From: Gossypium raimondii | Lineage: Eukaryota > Streptophyta > Magnoliopsida > Malvales > Malvaceae | Assembly (NCBI RefSeq): GCF_025698545.1 | Contig: NC_068567.1 | Span: forward strand, 6,634,001 to 6,698,000 | Reading direction: 5' to 3' | DNA: 64,000 bases | Shown: positions 58,001 to 64,000 of the stretch, one piece after another | Numbering within the stretch: position 1 is the first letter of the stretch | How the letters are laid out: each line of letters opens with the position of its first letter | Notes under the pieces: model-generated | Seen by the model: only the letters and a program-made list of their open reading frames with translations | What the model was told of the DNA's origin: nothing | The model's database searches: none | Translations under genes and position numbers: made by a program

Positions 58001-60165
58001 CACTAGGAAAGATCATTTCCCTCTTCCTTTTATAGATCAAATGCTTGAAAGATTAGCCGGAAAAACTCACTTTTGTTGTCTTGATGGTTACTCAGGTTTC
58101 TTTCAAATTCCAGTCGCATCGGTGGATCAAGAAAAGACCACTTTTACATACCCATTCGATACATTTGCATACAGAAGGATGCCATTCAGTCTTTACAATG
58201 CGCCGGCCACCTTTCAAATATGCATGATGAGTATATTTTCTGAATATGTGGAAAAAAATTATCGAAGTTTTATGGATGATTTTACTGTATATAGGAGTTG
58301 TTTTGATGAATGCCTTAAAAATCTAACGATAATTTTGAGTAGGTGCATAGAATTTAATCTTGTCTTGAATTATGAAAAGTGTCGTTTTATGGTAGACAAG
58401 GGTTTAATTCTAGGTCATGTTGTTTCATCTAAAGGAATTGAGGTCGATAAGGCCAAAATTGATATTATAAATTCTTTGCCTTATCCCTCCACTGTGAGGG
58501 AAATTCGTTCTTTCCTTGGCCATGCAGGGTTTTACAAACGCTTCATAAAAAACTTCTCGAAGGTAGCTGAACCACTGTGTGAGTTGTTGTAGAAGGATAA
58601 GAAATTTGAGTTTAACCCAAAATGTAAAGAGGCCTTTGATACACTCAAGCAAAAGTTAGTCTCCGCTCCTACAGTGCAACCACCAGATTGGAAATACCCA
58701 TTTGAAATTATGTGCGATGCCAACGAGCGCAGTGTAGGAGCCGTGTTGGGGCAAAGGATAGACAAAGAACCACATGTCATATGTTATGCCTCGAAACCCC
58801 TAGATGCTGCGCAGAGCAACTACATCACTACAGAAAAAGAACTCTTAGCCGTTGTATTTGCTTTAGATAAATTTCGACCTTATTTATTGGGATCTAAAGT
58901 AATTATTTTTTCTGATCATGCAGCCCTCAGGTACTTGATCTCGAAGAAGGAAGCAAAACCGAGGCTCATTAGGTGGATTTTGCTGCTCCAAGAATTTCAC
59001 ATCGAGATTCGAGACAAAAGGGGATGCAAGAATTTAGTGGCTAACCACTTAAGTAGAATAAAAGTACCTTTTGACGACATCCCTATTAAGGAAGAATTCC
59101 CTTATGAGAGCCTATTCTCGACCGAGGCACGTCTCCCATGGTATGCAGATATAGTAAACTTTCTAGCCACAGGATCATTACCCACTGATTTAGCACGTTC
59201 CGTGAGGGACAAGCTTAGACACGACGCTCGATATTACATTTGGGATGACCCATACTTGTGGAAACACTGTTCAAACCAGATAATACGAAGATATGTTCCA
59301 GAAACTGAGGTAACTTTTATCCTTAATTTTTGTCATGCTGAAGTTTGCGGAGGTCACTTTGGCCTTAAGCGAACCGCACATAAGGTGTTAGAATGTGGGC
59401 TATATTGGCCCACAATTTTTCGAGACGCATATAACTTCTGTAAGTCTTGCGATAGGTGCCAACATACAGGTGACATCACTAAACGAAATCAAATACCCCT
59501 TTCCCCGATTCATGTATGCGAAATCTTTGATGTATGGGGCATCGATTTCATGGGCCCATTTATTTCTTCATTTAGCAATGTATATATAATTCTTGCAGTA
59601 GACTATGTTTCTAAGTGGATAGAAGCAAAGCCTACTCACAATGATAATGCCAAAACTGCTATGGAGTTTTTAAAACGAACTATTTTTTCCAGGTTTGGCA
59701 CACCTCGAGCCCTTATCAGTGATCGTGGCACCCACTTTTGCAATAAGGTCATGGAGGCACTGTTGGCAAAATACAGAGTCCACCACCGTATAGCTACGGC
59801 TTACCATCCCCAAACAAACGGTCAAGCCGAGGTCTCAAACAGAGAAATCAAGACTATTTTGAAGAAAACAGTTCATCCTAACCGAAAGGATTGGAGCCTT
59901 CGGCTAAATGACACACTTTGGGCTTATCGGACTACGTATAAGGGACCCATTGGTATGACCCCGTATCGACTTGTTTTTGGTAAAGCTTGCCACCTTCCAG
60001 TCGAATTGGAACATAAAGCCTATTGGGCCGTTCGACAGTGTAACATGGAGTTAGAACCCGCAGGAAAGGCAAGGAAATTAGACATCCAAGAGTTAGAAGA
60101 AATTTGCAATGATGCCTACGAAAATGCTCACATTTATAAAGACAAGACAAAGTTGTTTATGTAAT
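53732..60165 (+). mobile_element. Athila-type Gypsy retroelement (one LTR visible)
   Basis: The left LTR is 53732-55062. It is followed by a primer site like that of Athila/Tat elements (TTGGCACCGTTGTCGGGAGC, from about 55065). Then come gag (about 55130-56700), an aspartic protease (DLGASINVMP, near 57020), reverse transcriptase (about 57790-58590, RVCIDYSKLNSYTRKDHFPL, FMDD near 58270), RNase H (58670-59060) and integrase with an HHCC zinc finger (about 59320-60150). Order and motifs are those of Athila-clade Gypsy elements. No right LTR or env-like region is seen in the window. Broken, with roughly ten breaks, most in gag; pol is well preserved. Fossil. Confidence 0.88.
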
Positions 60166-60545
60166 CTATGTTGTAGATATGGTTTACACCAAATTAAATA
60201 TTAAATTTTCTATTTGATTTTTATCTCTCTTATTTTTTTTTTAAGTTTTAAGAGTTGTAGTTAAATTTATGTTTAGTGATGTTGTAGGTTTAGGTATTTG
60301 ACAATTAATATCAGAGTTAGGTTGAAGGAGTAAAAACTTTTTTTAATGTCATGTGGTTGCAGCATTGTCTGACCTTCCACTTTAAAAATTTCTAGCTAAG
60401 AAGAGAATTGATATTTAAGAGTGTTCGTTGTGACTCGCCTCTCTTTTTTGGTAACTACTTGGTAAATTGTTCACGAAATATTTTCACTTTTTAGATATTT
60501 AATTGTGAGAATCATCTTTCGGTACGATAACAGGTCAACTTGCAT
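60166..60545. other. Gene-free stretch after the Athila-type element
   Basis: AT-rich; nothing recognised. Confidence 0.4.
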
Positions 60546-60546
60546 A

Positions 60547-60680
60547 ATGTCTTATATGCAAGGGCAAGGACAAGACCTTTGGGAGGTTATCAATGAAAAT
60601 GAAGTGACATAACCGAAAGCTGAGGATGCCAAGGCATTGTTTGTTGCGGTAGAGGAGATAACTCTTACAGTTGTAAGATC
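60547..60680 (+). mobile_element. Short Copia gag scrap
   Basis: The translation shows QGQGQDLWEVINENEV and an AKALFVAVEEI run, the N-terminal pattern of Copia gag. About 130 bp; too short to place in a family. Confidence 0.4.
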
Positions 60681-61735
60681 CAATCAAATTAATTATGAGA
60701 TGACTCTTAAATCTAAACTCTGACTTCTGTATGGCTGATTATTTGAGCTTATATCTAGGTGCTTATTGTTGCACAAGAAAGTACCTAAATTTTGAGGGAT
60801 TAAGATTTTTCTCCGAAGGATTTTTTAAAAAACAGACATCGGTGGACGATGACAGGCGACGATTGTTACGGAGTACGGTTGGATTCTGGAAAGGATGAAC
60901 TTGCTTATGAATGTTGATGCTTTCTTTTTCTTGAAGGGTTCATGTTTTTAATACAGAAAGGGAGAGAAATTGAGGCATAGGGGTAATTAGAGAGAAAAGA
61001 GAGTTAAAAATGATTAAAATAAAGAAAATTTTATTACTACATTAAATATATGTTAATATTTATTAAATATTAAATAACATTAATGACATTTTTTGACGTA
61101 AAAATCGAACCGTCATTGCAAATATTTATATAACTGTTGAATACTATAACTAATATTCATTTATATTGTATTTAACATTTAAATATTATTACATATTTTT
61201 AAAATTACTATAAAATATTATTCTAAAATAATAGTTGTAATTTTTTTTAAAAGTTGCATTCAAAAGTTATAAATAATCTATTATAAGTTCTATTTTATTA
61301 ATAAATGTACTGCTTTTAAAATTTTACAATATAGTCGATTGAGTCTTATTTCGATTGGCATCAGTATTGTTGTCAGTGTAGAAAATCGTGGGTTCTAGTG
61401 CACATTATCCTCCTATTTAAAGGTTGGGAGGGACTATAGGTAGTTCTAGGCATTGTATCAAAAAGAGTAGATGTGATAAGAACTTATAATGAGATTAATG
61501 TTCAAATTCTTTTTACAATATATTAGAAAAATATTATTTAAATTAAGATAAATTTATCATTTTATATATATTCATTTCCTATTACTTAATATCATTTTAC
61601 CCAATAGGATTATATGTTTATTCTATTCAACTAATCAAACAACAAAATACTTATTATCGTTTTATTTTATTGCTACAAAATAATTATTACATTAATATTG
61701 TATTCCATTCTGAAAAATCAAACATAGTGCCGGGC
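60681..61735. other. AT-rich stretch, nothing recognised
   Basis: No coding, RNA or structured repeat could be supported on either strand. Confidence 0.4.
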
Positions 61736-61739
61736 ACTA

Positions 61740-61919
61740 TTTGATGGGTTGCAGTTGGGCTACGACATTAGAGCTTGCAAGGTTGAAGCTAAATGTGATA
61801 ACAATGCGATACTACAAATGATTAATGACCAGCATGTAGGGTTTAACCCATTGGCTCTTGTTGGAGGCATCAATGAACTTTGCAAAAGGCATTGGGAAGT
61901 TAAGGTGAGGCGTGGGGTT
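61740..61919 (+). mobile_element. LINE RNase H-like C-terminal scrap
   Basis: It reads LQLGYDIRACKVEAKCDNNA, then ILQMINDQH and NELCKRHWEVKVRR, the RVT_3/RNase H-like end of plant L1 LINE ORF2 (E...D...N pattern). It is cut off at its 3' side, where the MULE begins. Confidence 0.6.
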
Positions 61920-61956
61920 TTTTACACAAATAGAGTAAGAAAAAAAATTCTACTGA

Positions 61957-64000
61957 AATAGGGTGTCAGAAAAATTATTTACCAAAATGGGTTACTTTTT
62001 TCATTGGAGCCTATTAGATAGGCGCCAATGAATAAAAAATACTTTTTTAATAAAATATTATTTTTTATTTTCCCGGGTCAGTATATAACCCGTATAATAC
62101 ATAGTATTGGCGCCTATCTCAGAGGCGCCAATGGTGGTGCCTATCTAGGAGGCGCCATTATTAGTGCCATATTGAGAGGCGTCAATGGTCTGATTTTTCC
62201 CTATAAATACCCCCAACACAGACATAAATTTTACTAGAGAAATGGAAGAAATAAGAAGGAAGCAGAAGAAAAAAATAAGGTATTTTGGTTTATTTCTTTT
62301 TAAATAGAATGTAGAGTCTTGTTAGTAATTTTATTATTTGAAAGTTATTTTGTTAGGTTATTAATTTTGTTAGTTTCTGTTTACATTTTTATGTAATTTT
62401 TTATGTAATCTGTTTACATTTTGAAACTGTTTTAAGAAATTTGAAATTCTTTTTAACAGATCTAGTATTGAAAATGGAGAATCAGTTTTTTGTATGCGTT
62501 TATTTAGATGGAGAAATTTTGACAACAACTATGGGATGTATATTTGAATGTCGTAAACAAGTAGCAATGAGATTTGATAGAAATATCTCGTTTGATGATA
62601 TGAAGAAAAAAATTAGTGAAAATATTTATAGACGTTGTGCGAGAAGGATATCAAAAGTTTTCTACAAGTTTCCAGTTTCAACAGATCCAATAAAATTTAC
62701 CGAAATGGAACTTGTAGATGATGAAGACGTGGAGACAATGGTCGCTCTTTATTGTGGGACTCAGAGTAACAAAAATGTACCGATTCAGTTATTTGCTGAG
62801 TTAGCCGGTGTGGAGGCAACTGAAGATCCCACTCCATTAGGTGAAGAAGATGGAGTTGAAGCGCCGTGTATGATGGTCCCGGTATCGTATGTTGATAGTC
62901 AATCAACTATACACGAGATAAATATTGATCTTAATGCTGCAACCGAGACTGATGTGGTTAGTGATGATGTATACTATAGTAGTGATCCTGTTGATTACGA
63001 ACTGGATAGCGAGAGTGATCCCGACGCGGACGAGGTCCCGGATGATATTGATGACGAAGGCGTGAATGAGGATGGAAACGTTAATGTGTCTTCAGTCGGA
63101 AACCAGATTCGTCGTATTGTGATACACAATAATCCTGGGGCACACATGTCTCGGATAGACCCCCATGTGGCACGGGCAACTGAGTTTCCGGAGTACCCTG
63201 AAATACCACATGCTAACCGAATGGGCGTATATTCTGATCCAGATGAGTTATGAGTGGGCTAGAGATTTGAAAGTAACGAAGAATGCATGTTTGCCATTAA
63301 GCGGTATAGCATGAATATATCAGTAGATTACAAAGTCATCGAGTCTAAACCAACATTATATATTGGAGAGTGTTGGAGGTCGACAGAAGGCTGCAATTGG
63401 CGGATACGAGCTGCATTTATGCAGAAGTCGCAGATGTGGGAGATACGAAAATTTGTTGGGCCTCACACATGCACTTCAACACGTATGACAGAAGATCATC
63501 GAAAACTTGACTCGAAAACTATCTGTACATACATCATGCCAATGGTGAAAGACATGCCGACCAGTAAAGTTTCGATACTGATTGCCAAAATACAAGCACG
63601 ATTCCAGTATCGAGTATCATACCGAAAGGCATGGATAGCTAAACAGATGGAACTGGAGTAATTGTACGGAGATTTTGATGCATCGTACAATGAGTTACAG
63701 GGATGGATAGCCGCCATGAGGGAACACGTACCGGGGACTGTAATTGAGTTACATACACGATCTTATTACGGGCCAAATGACCAACTACAATCGAGAAAAA
63801 GAATTTTCCATTGGATGTTCTGGACGTTTGATCAATGTGTGCGCGCATTTCCCCACTGCAAACCATTTGTGCAAGTAGATGGAACCTGGCTATATGGAAA
63901 ATAAACACAGATCTTACTTCTTGTGGCTGCTCAAGACGGCAACAGGAACATGCTCCCGATAGCATTTGCCATCGTCAATAAGGAGAACATGGAATCGTGG
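61957..64000 (+). mobile_element. MULE (Mutator-like) transposon, left part
   Basis: The 5' non-coding part (61957-62230) has several GGCGCC-centred stems (GGCGCCTATCTCAGAGGCGCC-like; also GAGGCGCCATTATTAGTGCC) of the kind found in MULE termini. A CTATAAATA box lies near 62203. The transposase gene follows (62474 onward), and the window ends inside it. It inserted next to, or into, a LINE scrap. The exact left terminal inverted repeat and the 9-bp target duplication cannot be set without the right end. Confidence 0.7.
62474..64000 (+). pseudogene. MULE transposase, in-frame stops, runs off the window
   Basis: One reading frame carries the whole protein from ATG 62474 (MENQFFVCVYLDGEI). An N-terminal PB1-like region comes first, then an acidic stretch (62935-63075, rich in D and E). 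Next is the Mutator DNA-binding domain (RFESNEECMFAIKRYSM, near 63263; GCNWRIRAAF; GPHTCTSTR). The start of the MULE catalytic domain follows (FVQVDGTWLYGK near 63870, containing the first D of the DDE triad; DGNRNMLPIAFAIV). Stops lie in frame at 63251-63253, 63260-63262, 63659-63661 and 63902-63904, but no frame shift is seen. MULE transposases cut and paste elements in the nucleus. Recently dead; the C-terminal part lies beyond the window. Confidence 0.85.

Noticed and set aside
61740-61919. A host RNase H-like gene
   Set aside because: Only a short C-terminal scrap matching LINE ORF2 is present, with no start or other exons.

Overview
This is a plant nuclear genome window. The PR-10 (Bet v 1 family) proteins read like those of Malvaceae, and the CACTA termini with AGCGGCG sub-terminal repeats are like those common in Gossypium, so cotton or a close relative is the most likely source. 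The DNA is AT-rich, and most of it is transposon-derived. That assignment rests on recognition, not on a search.

Host content falls into two families. (1) PR-10 genes, two exons each, with a phase-1 intron at codon 62. Two copies look intact (1756-2304 and 13997-14592). Two are broken (3873-7091, which has a 4-bp deletion and a large LTR in its intron; 17006-17592, which has an in-frame stop). Two are exon-2 relics (33024-33322 on +, 48868-49166 on -). (2) Four U2 snRNA genes or pseudogenes (14989-15186, 19676-19873 and 38329-38526 on -; 48113-48310 on +). Each has a plant upstream sequence element and a TATA-like box at the spacing expected for RNA polymerase II. PR-10 and U2 sit as a convergent pair that has been duplicated several times, once in inverted orientation.

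Layout: 1-390 is an LTR tail; 0.6-1.2 kb and 2.55-2.9 kb hold LINE scraps; 1.7-7.1 kb holds two PR-10 loci; 7.1-13.9 kb is spacer with dispersed repeats; 14-20.4 kb holds PR-10, U2, a PR-10 pseudogene, relict promoters and U2; 20.4-33.0 kb is a Copia fragment split by an 11.4-kb CACTA transposon; 33.0-39 kb is a PR-10 relic and U2 separated by a young Copia element; 40.8-42.3 kb is a Copia LTR plus gag fragment; 43.6-47.2 kb is a non-coding CACTA element running into a 100-N gap; 47.3-49.2 kb is an inverted PR-10/U2 block; 49.2-53.7 kb is an older Copia element on the minus strand; 53.7-60.2 kb is an Athila-type Gypsy element; 61.7-64 kb is a LINE RNase H scrap followed by a MULE transposon cut off by the window end.

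I do not see a new enzymatic system. The most interesting part is the history: a PR-10 plus U2 array taken apart by nested insertions, with shared mutations and an empty insertion site that allow the events to be ordered.
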